Source of the DNA: Marchantia polymorpha subsp. ruderalis
Lineage: Eukaryota; Streptophyta; Marchantiopsida; Marchantiales; Marchantiaceae
DNA: 64,000 nucleotides
NCBI GenBank assembly: GCA_037833965.1
Contig: AP031355.1
Location: 13,479,501-13,543,500 of the forward strand
Direction: 5' to 3'
Part shown: positions 13,014-25,367 of the stretch, piece by piece
Layout of the letters: each line of letters opens with the position of its first letter
How positions within the stretch are numbered: the first letter of the stretch is position 1
The notes under the pieces: generated by a model
Seen by the model: only the letters and a program-made list of their open reading frames with translations
Databases searched by the model: none
What the model was told of the DNA's origin: nothing
Position numbers and translations under genes: made by a program

Positions 13014-15600
13014 TCGCGAAGTATCAGATTAGAAATCACAGTAGACTAGTTCACAGTATGTAGTGCTTGTGCTCGTGCTTGAAATCGATGTTTCGTCAGA
13101 TAGCTTTCACGATCAATTTCAGTAGATGTTGCCATAAATTCATAGGCATTACGACTATCCTATTCTGAACTCTTTTAAGGAAATTAAAATTTCGCTTACC
13201 ATTGGACTTGAATTGAACTCTCGCGCATGGCATTGCGGTTATTTGGCTAACCGGATTAAGAGCAACCTGAGGTCTGTCCAAACGAGTTGAGTTGAAAAGG
13301 AGGAATATACATAAACTGCAACGACTCAAAACTTCTAAGCGTTTTTTATATCAATTATGCATGTCCAATGCAGATTTTTTAATCATCTCACCCTTGTTCC
13401 TCTTCGTCCCTTTGCTTGATCTTTCGCACCGAGCGCCATGGTTTCTGTAAGCCCAACTGGATATTGAAATCGCAGTGAAGATAACTATCATCTTTGCATA
13501 GACGCAACCTGTTTGCTCAGGAAACTCACACGGCCGTAATAGTCCATCAATGTCTTCCACGTAAACAGTTAACGAAGACATTCAGAGAATATTTGAGGAG
13601 GATTTTGGCACAGAAAGAGAGAGAGATGCTCACAGAAGGAATGTTGCAAGAAAATTGTCCTTCACTCTGCATTTCCACGTACTTCCTAATTTCGCGTACT
13701 GAATTCATTCGATCTTGTTTTCACTTATTATCTACTACCACTTAATGATAGAAGAAAAAGTTCATCCGAAAGGTTACTTTCTGTTAGATGCTGTAGACAT
13801 CATTGTAATGAGCAATTTGTGATTGTGCAGTTCACTTCAAAAAAGTTCACTTCAAAATGATGACGAAATTGATGCAATCTAAAAGGGGCTGGGAGTTCTA
13901 ATCGGACCGTAAAACTCTTTCAGGCAAATCCCTATTTTTATATAAGCGTCTTAGTCGTACAAGCTGCGTACACTCTGTACTTCTATGGAACTGCCCGTCT
14001 CTGTGCTGACGTGGCGTCAAGTATCGAGTCCTAATCAATACTTTGCACGTGCAACTAACACAACTTTATACGGTTCTACTTTCGAGTCTCAGACTTTTAC
14101 AGAGAACAGGTATAGAATATTCTACTATCATTGACAGCTCAGCACTTAGCACACTCGTGAGAAATTACGACATAGACTTGGTCCAATTGTCCAGCTGGCC
14201 TGAACATTAAGCTCTAAAGATTGGTGCACTTGTTGATGAAGGGTTTGCGGGTAGTGCTAGTCAATAACTGCTTTGCCACGCGAAGAACTGTGGAGGCGTA
14301 CGTGAATACCACATCAAAATCTCAAAGATTTGTGGAGAAGTGAGGCCAATGCTGTCTCAGATAAGAGATGGCTCGTGAGAATACTGTATCAAATGACAAG
14401 CACGATAAGTCATTTACAAGCCCTTCCGCAGCTCATCTTTTGCTTGCTTTTTATAATGGCACGCACGTCGAAGGAAGGGGAGTAGAGTTATCCGCAGTCG
14501 TCAACGAATTAGTATCCTGCACATAGCACGCTGATTTCCTTCCCATATCCTCTACCTCACGGATGCCACACGTACATTTTCTACAGAGCTGCTGTGTTCC
14601 TATTCAACCGACGTCTTGTCCCATTGATCAAAGCCAAGCATCGAACTCCTCCTAACACATGACTGCTCGGATGAGCACTAAAAGTGCCCGGTAAATTTGG
14701 AAATGAAGCAGTCACCCATACCAATTTTGTTCAGGCTTTTCTTTGTAGAACATGAGGTCTTTATGCGAAGTTGAAATCTCATTTTGCGATGGAGGTTCTT
14801 GAAATGTAAACTCGTTTGGTTAACTTGAGTATACATCACAATTTGAACTTGTATACACACTTTCTCTTATGCTATCTTGCAGATCTAAAATTTTCTACAA
14901 GAATATCACTCACAATGCCAACCCTTGACACTGTGCTTCAAAGATTTCAAGTCTACCCAAGTAACTTTCCATATTCAAAATTTTAACGCTACGGAGCCCA
15001 TAAAGGCAGACTTGGACTTCACGCTAGAACTCCACCTCTTTTAGCACTCAATCTCGTAGAATTGATTACGGCAGTTACAATACGAATGGGGCTATTGCAC
15101 AATCGGCCAATTGCTAAATATAACATGTATGCATCTAGTATAACAGAATATGAACTTCTGCTGCTGAGATCACAAATCCAAGTGCATCAATGCTAAGTTC
15201 TTATTCTCATGTCGGAAATCCGAACTATGTAAAGATAAAATGATTTAGGCCTCATCGATATAAAAAACCGATGTGAAGATTTGGTCCAGACGAACAAGGA
15301 ACAAAAGCAACGGGAGACCAGGGGCTAGACCCCATAAACCTTGCATGAAGAGGAGTTGTGACAAAATGGGATGAGAACACTTTCTTCACTAAACTGATAT
15401 GATTAGGTTCCTGTATTAGAGCTCTGGCTTGAAGTCTTGTCACAGTCTCCAAACGATCCGGATTGGCGTGATCGTCGGATGCATGGTCTAAAGATAAAAA
15501 TTGACTATTCTGTCTACTCGAAGGTGATGCAGCTAACTCGTTTGGAATAAAAATGGGAATTGTTCAGATTGTCGGAACGTGTCCATTACGTTGGAGCTGA
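13014..15600. other. Spacer after the LRR gene, no gene recognised
   Basis: Base composition is balanced and resembles genic DNA more than the AT-rich spacers do. No open frame has recognisable domains. The first few hundred bases may be 3' UTR of the LRR gene. A TGACGTGGCG box (bZIP-type core) lies at about 14008, but I cannot assign it to a promoter. Confidence 0.4.
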
Positions 15601-15616
15601 TGAGTAAGTAAAATTC

Positions 15617-16560
15617 ATGGAGATACGAGGTGTCAGCAAAATATCTTTTCAGTCCTTGTGGATGAAGTTCAGAGATCGTTGTTTTGCGGATGGGCCCCAC
15701 TTTGACATGACAGAAGGCAGTGAAATCTGGTGGAGGTATCTTCGCCCTTCAAGGCTTGTTGACTTGCCATGTCGAGCTTATGTCATTCAGCAAGACAGAG
15801 CTCTGTAACGAAATCTCAATGTCAACGTACCTTATCACGATCTGAAGGTGCGGCCTGGCTTTGTACCATCAATTTCATTGGACTTTGAGAAGAAACCTCC
15901 AGGCTTTGGGTTGATAATGGAATGGAATTCCGGTCGGAACTGGTGAAAAAGTCCACGCTCTTTCGATGTCAACGCAAAAGACCTACAAAGGATCTGCAGC
16001 ACGCTAGAGAACACAAGCTTATCCGTGCAAAAGTAATTTTACATTAAGCAAATCCTAGTCGAGAAAGGCGCCAAGAAAGTACTCATTACTACGCACTTGC
16101 TATCCGCTCGTCGTGAAGAAGCGATTCCGAACGTTGCAATTCATGACTCAGTCGTTGGCCTGAATACTTATTTCGCTGCACACATGTTCGCGACATCGCG
16201 AGACCAGGTCGTTTGAGACCAGCTGTTGCACTTTAGCCGCTGCAACTGGATCCAGCGATTACGTCGAGCGTGAGATCATGTTTGGGAAGACGGGGAAGAT
16301 GTTTGGGCCTGTTTCCGCGCGTTCGGGCTGCGCACAAAATTCTCCCAGAGCAGTAACAATCTGGTGAGCGAGATTCCCCACTGCATGGTTGACACTGGTC
16401 GAGGTATTTTCTTCCTTCTTCGGTTAATGTCGAATTCTCTCGGACTGGGCTGCCGCCCAAGCCGAGAGACCTGCGGCTCAATCGGAATAACTCTTCCGGA
16501 CCGGCTCCAACTGTATCAATATGTCAACCATTATTTATCATTGTCTACAAGTCTGCATGC
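15617..16560 (+). pseudogene. Decayed LRR gene fragment, relative of 11205-13013
   Basis: At 15800-15860 an NVNVPYHDL block matches the block upstream of the LRR gene. At about 16345-16390 the frame reads SSNNLVSEIPHC, a plant LRR core. At about 16440-16500 another frame reads LRDLRLNRNNSSGPAPT when one base shift is allowed, a second LRR core. Most of the repeat region is missing and frames change, so this is a truncated, broken duplicate. It keeps the same orientation and order as the upstream pair, which suggests a local tandem duplication. Confidence 0.6.
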
Positions 16561-17429
16561 TGTCTAGAAGTTGTGGGTAAAGAAAATTGCCACACTTGCT
16601 GAAGATGGTTCACTTGAGATCGCATGTACACTTCCCTCAACATGAATATCATGGCTTTTCGCTCTTACTCCAACTTTAAATTTTTTGTGCAAGTGAAACT
16701 TTCCATGTCAAGGATATATTTTGATTTATCGAAGGTACTTTCAAGCGATCTATAAAATATACATCAGATCAATCACGTCTAGCCAAAACCTTTCAAATTT
16801 TACGAATTATGAATATACAAAATAAAGAAAATCTATATATATGTATATACATATCTCATTGTTGATCGTCTTGACATCATTCGAGTCATAACCTTAGAAA
16901 TTATTGTTGTAATATTCAAAGTAATTTGATGATAATTTTTACTACTACTTCTAGTTTGAATAATTTTAGTAGAATTTATAGCTTTCTCTTGTGGCAAGAA
17001 CAAATTGTATGTTAGTTTTAGATATATTGAAGAAGTATTTCAAAAACAATCAACATATTTGTATAAGAATTCTTGATGATGTGTACATTTCTTATTTAAA
17101 TTCAATTTGATTATTTTTGGAAATTATGTATACAATATATAGTTTGATACACAATATGGATTTAATGTCTATGTATTCTTTCATTGTCAAATTATGATAC
17201 TAGACAAACAAATAAAATCTGTTTTCATCTTGCTTGAATACCTTCAACTTCATAGTTTCAAATAAATTTATGATATATATATTTTGCAATGATTGAACTC
17301 GTTTCATTTGTATTATGATCATCGTTTGAGGTTATTTCAACTTCATCAGTTTTAATTTACAAAATTTAATGACTTTCATTCCACTTGCTTTTTTTAACTT
17401 ATGTTGGATTGTCATGAAGTTAATCAAGT
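16561..17429. other. AT-rich spacer with a dispersed repeat
   Basis: No gene seen. The last ~100 bases (17330-17429) resemble 29025-29130 on the same strand, sharing an AACTT...GTTRGATTGTCAT...AATCAAGT order. E2 is inserted just after the AATCAAGT of the first copy. In the second copy the sequence continues as AATCAAGTCAAA, which represents an empty site. Confidence 0.5.
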
Positions 17430-18153
17430 TGTAATGACATACAATAACCAAAATGGAGCATAATGGTAAAGATCCGATATCACGAGGACAGAAACAATAC
17501 CAGAGAACCAAGTAATGTCACATATTAACATTCTATTGAGAAGTTTTACTTCTTAGGCACATGTCACTCCCAAAAGCATTTGCAATGGCTAAGTCCGAAG
17601 GCATCACATTGCAGGATGAAGTCACATTCGAATCCTAAAATTTATCCAATAAGTCCCTACATAATTCACACACGACTCTGCAATTGATATTCAGGGGGAA
17701 ATTTCCCAAGATTATACACTGAGCCGGCTACACTGAGCTTCCAATGTACAAATTTGCTTAAACCATGAGCTACACTATGCACCACTCAAAACATCCGAAT
17801 TGGACACTCTACTTCAGATGCAGTATCTTCGACAAATTGAACCAACTTGCGCACGGTAACAAAACACACAATTCACTAACGCGCGGAAAAATGCAGAATG
17901 AAAATTGAAAAATTAACTAATGAAAAAGTTCTCCGAAGACAGAGTCTTGATCCTCTTTATTCCTAACTAAACTCCGACATCAACCGCTAAGGTGCAAGCC
18001 CCCAACATGTGCGATGCCAGTAGATTCGGCAGTTACCATGCCCGTTGAGCTCCTATCTACTCCTATCCTACTCAAAACGGCTAACAATTCTAATTCCAAG
18101 TTCTCAATCGTGTCATCCAAACCGGAGATGACCGAATTGAGCTTCCTACTTAA

Positions 18154-20865
18154 CTACACCTGCCCCTCGACTCTACTGGCTGTCAATTCCTTCACTCGCC
18201 GCTCTAGCTCACTCAATTTTGTGCACTTCAGTGTCTTGATCTCCCACTCCACATAATTGCAAAGACATCGGTCTACATTCGCGCCCAACGTAGCATCCGT
18301 CTGCCCCTCTAACTGCTGGACTTTCGCCTCCGTCTCCAGCAATTTTGCTTTGGTTGCGACCAATTGCTCCTCAACTGCTAAAAGTTAAGATCGCAATTCG
18401 CTGCAATCTGCGTTCAATTTCTCCCTACACTCTAACTCCGAAGACCACACAACTTCGCAATCTTGCAACTCCTTCGCCTTCAACGTCAATTCAGCAGCCT
18501 GCAATTGATCACGTGTCGCCAAAGTCGCCGTTAGCTCCTCCGCGTGCTTCAATTCTCTCTCGAATCCCTTCTGGAACACTTCCACCTTGTCTCGAAGTTC
18601 CACCGTTACCTTTTGAGCATTGTTGATGTCGACCCAAAGTCCCACGTACTCGAGCTTTGCCTTCAAATGAAGGTCCTTCTCCACTACCAAACTCTTCTGA
18701 AGTTCGGCACACTCTAACTCCTTTTGCTGAAGTCGCTTCTCCCGCTCTTGCAGGGTAGCCTTCATAGTCGCGCACTCAGAAATCAAGCTCGTCACTCTTT
18801 CAGCTACCTCCACAGATGCTGCCACCTTTGCCCACGTACTACTACACACTAACTCTATGTCGACCGTATCCAAAGACATCTAGTCCAAAGGTATTGCCTG
18901 TTGCCCCGCAACAATCCTCTCCACGTCCGCCACCACTCAATCTATAAGTTCCTCCATCGCATTGAACTCCACCACCGTTTCTGCTAACTCTACAGATACC
19001 TCCGAAGTCTCCTTACCCGAAGGCTACGCATCTCCTGCCGAAGGCACGGGTGGTTGCTCCAAAGGCCGAAGATTCTGACTCAAAATCTCTACCTCGGTAT
19101 CACCTCCTCGTCCTTCTTCTTACTCCAACGTACCATCCTTGTGCACCGCCGAAGGCCATTCGTCTTTTGTTCCCGCTGCTTCCATCTCTATCTCTGCCCA
19201 TTCCGCCTAAGTTATCCGGCCCTGAGATGCGGCTTCACTACACTCAGTGCTAGCTTCTTACTCAATCTGCAATCTTTGCGCCTTCATCCTGCTACGAGCA
19301 CGCATATTTGCTGATTGCATCTTCGTAGGAACTGGTTTCGGACTCGCAATCTTGCACGCTGATCAATTATCTCCGAAGTCATGACTTGATGCAATTTTCT
19401 TCTCTTCTATGGACGTTCCTTGATCTCGTACTCCGATTTGTCGGCTTCAGCCGAAGGCAATTTAAGCGCAATGTCGTCCTCCTCGTTGGCAACTTCAATG
19501 TTTTCCAACTAGGGTTGGATGCACAGCCAAAAAGGCATGCCCCCGGGCGAGGGCATGGGGGCATGCCCAGGGGCATGCCTCATTTGCATCTTGTATGGGG
19601 CATGCCCGTATGTATATACGTATTAATCATACTGTAACTTCGGAATATTCGTATATGCGTCGTTTTTTTTCTTCTATTCAGGTGCGAAACTTTTTATGAA
19701 CTTACGTCCCAGGTATTAAATCTGGTCTGGAAACAGCATTGGAAACAGTCTGGAAAACTCTTTAGGGTAATGGTTTAGTAGTTAGAATGTGATGCAGTTG
19801 TATAGTGCATGTGGAGATCATCTCACAGTATATTGTGCTCTGTTCTATAAATTATAAAGCATTGTTCAGTATACACTAATTACAACTAATTGTATATTAA
19901 TTATATTTTAATTATAGTTACTTATTATACGTATACTCATGTATTGTACTTAAATTTATGTATACTTTGTATATATCGGATATATATACGTATTGTGATA
20001 CGGGCATGCCTGGGAGCACGGGGCATGCCTTTTGATCTGGAAATGGGGCACGGGCATGCCTGCAAAAATTTTATCGTGCCTCCAACCCTACTTCCAACGC
20101 TTCTTCATCGTATGCAATTTCCCTATTGAGCGGAAATTTCTTCTGTTAGGTTCAAGTCAGCAATGCCATCCCTCGATAGAAGTTGATGAAGAACAAGGAC
20201 AGATAGTTCACGGATCCCCCAAATGTCTCGCCGATGTTTTGGCGTGTAGTGCTTCGGAGAATACGAGTCTAGTGAATCGGCTTCCCTGCCACTATGCGCT
20301 TCACAAATCCGACCTGCCATGTCGTCATGTAAGTCGTTCGCGAAGGCCGCAGAATCTCCATTAGGGCCATCGCTACATTCCTGCGCATCTGATCGCAGTA
20401 CTCCGTCGTCCGATACTCGTTCTTGCGCGAACAAGGTTTCTTGAATAGCTGCGCAAAATTCTTCTCTTCTGCACATGTCATCTTCACACTCTCACTGTCT
20501 AAGGTGTAATCACCATCTTCTCTTGTGCACTGTCCCAAGACTTTTGCCCAATCCTCAATGATCTAGATTGCCGAGTTGCCACGAAGTTCCTCAGCGTCCG
20601 GCGCACGTCCTTTGTGCCACTCCTTCACCATTGTCGCACAAATCCAATTCCATTCCCGCAGCAAAAAATCGAGGTTGGCAGCTAACAGCTCATTGGATAC
20701 GCTCTCAATCCAAATTTTGGCACCTTTAACGTTGACAAACAAAGTTTCAAATATCATTTTCATTACTAATTTTCTCACTAAGCTCCCAATTCGCGAATGC
20801 ACTCTTGCGGAATGTTGGCGCGGAACTTCCGTTTTTGCCCATGTTATTCTACACCCTTTCTGCAT
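18154..20865 (-). pseudogene. Decayed coiled-coil element protein (E2)
   Basis: Read on the minus strand. The N-terminal piece at 20865-20563 contains NLDFLLREWNWICATMVKEW and ELRGNS, equivalent to LDFLLWNWNCVSASICKEI and ELRGNP in copy C. The next pieces at 20538-20269 and 20476-20123 are in two frames and carry GDYTLDSESVKMTCAEE (B-D read GDLLFDKKSVRLTRVEE). The MITE then interrupts the gene. The C-terminal coiled coil is read at 18879-18385 and 18363-18154 (RCLCNYVEWEIKTLKCTKLSEL). Frame changes and stops make it non-functional. Function unknown. Confidence 0.6.
19510..20090. mobile_element. hAT-type MITE rich in GGCATGCC palindromes
   Basis: Terminal inverted repeats TAGGGTTGGATGCAC (left) and the reverse complement of GTGCCTCCAACCCTA (right) differ at one position. 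The flanks are tttccaac (19502-19509) and cttccaac (20091-20098), an 8-bp target duplication with 7 of 8 matching, as expected for hAT elements. Sub-terminal regions carry repeated GGCATGCCC motifs on both sides, and the centre is AT-rich with ATATACGTAT-like stretches. There is no transposase, so it is non-autonomous. It sits inside the E2 gene. Confidence 0.85.
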
Positions 20866-21215
20866 GGTAAACTAGTGCAAATTGACGGTACAAGCGTTTG
20901 AATTTCCTTCTCGTTCGACGCCGCCTTTCACTTCGCCGAAGATTTTTTGCCAAAGGTTTTTTTGATGTAACCCTAAAGGAGCTATTGTTGAAGTCCGAAG
21001 GCTCTTTGCCGAAGGCGATTGTGGTGCCTAGTTTTTAGTTTTTTTTCAAAAATTATCAAAAACTTAAACATAATTGTGTTAGAATGTAGACGTATAAGTT
21101 CGAAGTGATAGGAGTTAGAAGAATTATGGGAAATTTAGTTAGAATTCGCTTTCGCCCGAAGACCTTCGGATCTTCGGACCTTCGGCGCAGTCTTTTTGGA
21201 GGATGCAATAGGTGG

Positions 21216-21230
21216 GTCTTCGGCGAAGAC
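21216..21230. repeat. Leader inverted repeat in copy A
   Basis: GTCTTCGGCGAAGAC, a 7-bp perfect inverted repeat around one base, about 215 bp before the start codon. The identical 15-mer is in the leaders of B, C and D. Confidence 0.8.
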
Positions 21231-21444
21231 CCGAAGACCAATATGAAATTTGCGAAGGACATGACAATGTTTGCACGCACCGAAGGTACCAATTCGCGCG
21301 CGTGAGAAGAACGTTAGGGCATCGAGGGTAAGGGCAATACGAGGAGCATTCACGCCGACATTGCAAGATCGAGCAAGAATGAGTGAGAGTGAGAGAGGGC
21401 AGAATCGATCGATTTTGCTAGTAGCAAAGACGCAAATTGAAGAC

Positions 21445-24400
21445 ATGGCGCCACCCAAGACGACCAAGGTGCGGAAATTGGTCACGCTAAAGATGCCTTA
21501 CAAAGAATTGCGACCCTATAGGCTGGAGCTCAGCGAATTGCACCTCGATTTTCTCTTTTGGAATTGGAACTGCATATCGGCGAGTATTTGCAAGGAGATC
21601 ATGGACAAGAACCAGAATGAGGATCTCTGAAGCAATCAGATGCTGTGGACGATTGAGCATTGGACGAGCGTGCTGGGCCGTGTGTAGGTCGCGATGGAGA
21701 TTTCATGTTCGAGAAGGATAGTGTGAAGATAACTCGCGCAGAAGAATTTCCTTTCGCCCCACTCTTCAGGAATGCACGATCAGGGACAAATGAGTGGAAA
21801 ACCGCCGATTACAAGTATCAGATGAGGCGCGCGGTTGCGTTGGACATCATGCATATCTAGCGACCGCAGCAGACTACGTTTGTCACGGCTTGGCAGGTCG
21901 GATTCTTTGAGCGAATTATGAAGGCGAATCGGGTACATTGGGCGAGAATCTTTTACGATCTGGTCTGGATTAACGCAAGCGCCCGATGGAAAGGACCATT
22001 GATGAATCACTTGGCTCTTAATATCGTGAATTTCTATCGAGGGATGGGACTACTCACGAAGGCCGAGGATAAACGATTCTCGAAGGAACGGAAAATTATA
22101 GTGGTCGAGTCTAGCGAAGGAACTGAGGAAGAAGACAATAGTAGACTTAGAGTGCCAGCTCAGATAATAACACGCGAACCAGTGCAGGTGGACGTTCTGC
22201 CAACGCGAGAGAGGCCAGAAAGGCAACTGGCGAAGAGGCAGAAGGTAATGACTGATGACGAAGAAGACCTGCTGTTGGAATCGCGAAGGGCCGAAACTGA
22301 GATAACATGAATTTGGCAGTCAAGAACTCGAGTTAGGCCACAAAAGAAGGCGAGTCGCCGGGGGGGGGGTGGTGATCGAATCTTCAAACAACAGTGTGGA
22401 GAAGACAGTTGCGACAGTCGTAGCGACAACCGAAGACAAGATTGACGAGCCAACACTTCAAGTGGTGGAAGAAGGACCTTCGGCAGTATCAGTCAAAGTT
22501 CCAACAGACGTAGCAGTGGAACCTTCGGAGGAGAGATTTTAAAGACAGCTAGTCCGAGTTTTCAATCCTCGGAGCAGACGCGGTTTGTGGGGAGTGAAGA
22601 CCTACCTCAGCCAAAGACCAGTGAAGAGTTAGTGAAGGAGCTCACGATGAGTGAGGCCATACTAGGGCAGATTGTTGCACAGGTTGGCAGAAAGGTAGGG
22701 GACATCACGGAGATTTGAGAGCTGCCACCACATGAAAAGGAAGTGAGATCCGAGGTAAGAACGAAGACTTTGAATGAGGGACCAAAGGCGTTGGAAATTG
22801 CCTTCTCGGATTTCTTGCAGGATAGCGTAGTACCTTTATTGAAGTACTTAGACACGAAGAGAGAAAAGTATACTGTGAGGATGCAATTAGAATCTTATGT
22901 CGAGTTGATCAAGAATAGAACGAAGCTTAAGAGGGCAATGGCATTGAAGAGGAAGTGAGATTCTGCAACTTTGATGGTGAAGGAGCGAGCTGCAAGCTTG
23001 GCAGCCGAGTGTGCAGCCGTGAAGACGACAATGCAAGAACAAGAAGACCGACTTTGTGCGAGGTGCTACGTCTTGTGTTGAACTTGATGAAGGAGTTCGA
23101 TCGTTGTGCAGAGTTAGAACTGTAAGACCAGGTGTTGCACATATGTACTAAGTCTTAGAAGTGGTCAAGTGACTAAGTACGATTAGCCAAGACATAGCTA
23201 AGTCTAGCTAGTTATGACTAAACTAGTTAGTTATAACTAAATTTATCTAGTCATGACTAAGTTTGGCTACAATGTCTATAGTTGGCGGAATGATTAGCGG
23301 AGTTCTAGAAGAATGGACTGAGCATTTCTATTTTGTCTTTTACAAGAGGTGAGCACTTCTATTTTGTCTTATACAAAAGTTCTAGATTCCAATGGATTAA
23401 ATATCTGATTAAAAGCTTGGATTTGATTGGTTAGACTAAAATGTATGAAAAATGATTGGCTAGACTAAGTTTAGTGTTGACTTAGTGGCTTAGAAGCTTG
23501 TAGAAGTTTAAAAGCTTCCAATGGCATGTCGCCACCTCAACCTTGGATTCCGGAAACTTCTAGAAGGTTTAGTTAGGCCAATGGCATGTTGCCACATAGA
23601 GAGGGTTAATCAAACTTACCTAGGTAAAGTAAGTTAGGAGAAATTACCACATGTTACTATGGTAACTTCTCAAGTAATATAAATAGAGAGGTAGAGCAGC
23701 ACCTCTAAAGCAAGTTTGGAGAGACATGTGGGAGTATTTGTTTCAGGAATGAAGGAGTGAAGTTTTTGAGTATCTTGGAGTATCGACGTGTGTTTGCGTT
23801 TATGTGAAGAGAATGATGTGAGGAGAGTTTGTGTGTGAGTTGGAGTGATACATGGAGAGTTTGTGAGAGAAGGTGTTTGAGACATGAGTGTGAGGATGAA
23901 TCATAGTCTTCTAGAACCATGATGCGCTACCGCAAAGCCATCAAAGGTAAACCTTAGTGAGAGTCAGCCCGGAGGTTGCAGAGCAGGCCTGTAGCTTCGT
24001 GCCACTAACGAGAATGTACAGAATGTGACTATGGACTTGTGCGGGAGATTGGAGACGTCCAGGGAAGCGTACAAGACGGCAGTACAACGTGAGAAGAGAT
24101 TGATTGGAGCTGCAGAGAAACGTGAACAGTTGCACGCTAAAGAATTAGCTAAGGTGGAAGTGCGAAGAGCCGAAGAAGCACGGATCGCCGAAGATCTTCA
24201 AGGACAGATTGCTGCGGCGAAGACAGAAGAAGAAGAACTTCGTAGTAAGATTACAAAACTCACGAACGATCGTGACAAGGAATTCAAACGCCCGGAGGAG
24301 CTTACGGCAAGTCTGGCGGAGGAACTCTGGAAGCACAAAGGAGAATTGACGGATTGGGCTAAGAAATTGGCGGATTGTGAGTCGGCCAGATCTTCGGAGG

Positions 24401-24735
24401 TCGAATGTAGATTAAAGGTTGAATCGAAATAAAGATGATTACAAGAACAGTTGGAGAAGGCTGCCCTAAGATTGGAAGAGTCGCAGAGGAGAACGGAGAA
24501 GGCAGAGGCAACATACCGTTAGTTAGGGGACGAGGCGACCGACGAATTGAGACTAAGAGTTGAGAAGTGCCTGCGTGGATTCGCATTGTGGGAATTACAA
24601 TCGGTTAAGTGGTTAAAGCTAGATTCGCTGGTGCGACGTTTGGTGAGTGCGAAGACCAGCGGATCCGCAGGGCACAAGCAGATGGTAGAATTAATTAAAT
24701 TTTTTTTTGATGGATTGGTAGAGACTGAATCCACT
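21445..24735 (+). pseudogene. Decayed coiled-coil element protein (A)
   Basis: Starts with ATG at 21445 (MAPPKTTKVRKLV), followed by the conserved LDFLFWNWNCISASICKEI. The frame breaks near 21630. It continues at 21660-21860 and 21918-22310 with the FYDLVWINAS and FYRGMGLLT blocks and a basic stretch (QLAKRQKVMTDDEED). The SVVPLLKYLDTKREKY block is at 22743-22958. After the solo-LTR insertion, the coiled coil runs 24025-24432, then CLRGFALWELQSVKWLKL at 24547-24700. It lacks the C terminus seen in B-D. Several stops and frame changes. Function unknown. Confidence 0.7.
23121..23980 (+). mobile_element. Solo-LTR-like insertion S1
   Basis: Begins TGTAAGACCAGGTGTTGCAC and ends GTCAGCCCGGAGGTTGCA. 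Flanks are gaac and gagc (3 of 4 match), or agaac and agagc if the final A is counted as flank. Two more copies lie on the minus strand at 32866-33617 and 34085-34846. No gag or pol is attached. It splits the coding region of copy A. Confidence 0.7.
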
Positions 24736-24959
24736 ATTTACTCTTTTTCTTACTATTACTATTCTGAAAGTTTGAAACTACTAACCTTCTATTCCTCAAA
24801 CTTCATTTTCACAAAAAAAATTTGAAAATCTACGTTATCACAAAAGTCAAGGTTTATGAAATTTTTTTTATTTAACTTCATAAACCATCCAAGGAGTAAA
24901 AAATATTCGGTAGATGTCTGTGAAACCATCCTATATTTCCACAAGATAATGTGTGGTTC
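24736..24959. other. Short spacer between copies A and B
   Basis: AT-rich, no gene seen. It ends in ggttc, the left target duplication of copy B. Confidence 0.6.
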
Positions 24960-25146
24960 TGTGATGCCTATTTTTTTTTTGTTTTTTTTCAAAAATCAAC
25001 AAAACTTAAACATATTTGTATAGAAGGTAGACATATGAGTTAGAAGGAGTAGATTTAGAGGAGTTATGAGAGAATTAGCTAGAATTTGCCTACGGCCGAA
25101 TCTTCGGATCTTTGACGCAGCCTTTTCTGAACAGTGCAAGATCTTA

Positions 25147-25161
25147 GTCTTCGGCGAAGAC
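25147..25161. repeat. Leader inverted repeat in copy B
   Basis: The same 15-mer GTCTTCGGCGAAGAC as in A, C and D, about 207 bp before the start codon. Confidence 0.8.
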
Positions 25162-25367
25162 ATCGAACTCAATTCGAATTGCGCAACGGGCCGGACAACG
25201 TTCGCACGCGTCAAGTATTCTACTGGACGCGGAGGAGGCAATGTTAGGGCATCAAGGGAAAAGCAAAGGCAGAAGCGAGTGAGCCGACATTGCGATACTG
25301 AACAAGAGCAAGCGCAGACGGAAGCAGATCGATCGACATCAATTCCACGACTACGTGAATTGGAGAC

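Larger units (their letters stand above)
17430..21019 (-). mobile_element. Coiled-coil element copy E2, minus strand, 5' end lost
   Basis: The low-coordinate end begins TGTAATGACATAC, the reverse complement of the family's 3' end GTCATTACA, with flank caagt. The 3' untranslated block (ACCATTATGCTCCATTTTGG on the minus strand) is present at about 17450-17470. The expected 5' terminus (TGTGGTGCC on the minus strand) is not found before 21020, where plus-strand copy A begins. E2 therefore looks interrupted or truncated by A. A 581-bp hAT-type MITE is inserted at 19510-20090. The encoded protein is diverged from both E1 and A-D. Confidence 0.7.
21020..24735 (+). mobile_element. Coiled-coil element copy A, 3' end lost, carries solo LTR
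   Basis: It starts TGTGGTGCCTAG followed by a T-rich tract, as in B, C and D, with left flank gcgat. Coding similarity runs to about 24735, then stops; no CATTACA end with a gcgat flank is found before copy B begins at 24960, so the 3' end is deleted. A ~860-bp solo-LTR-like insertion occupies 23121-23980. The leader carries the conserved GTCTTCGGCGAAGAC inverted repeat at 21216-21230. Confidence 0.75.
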
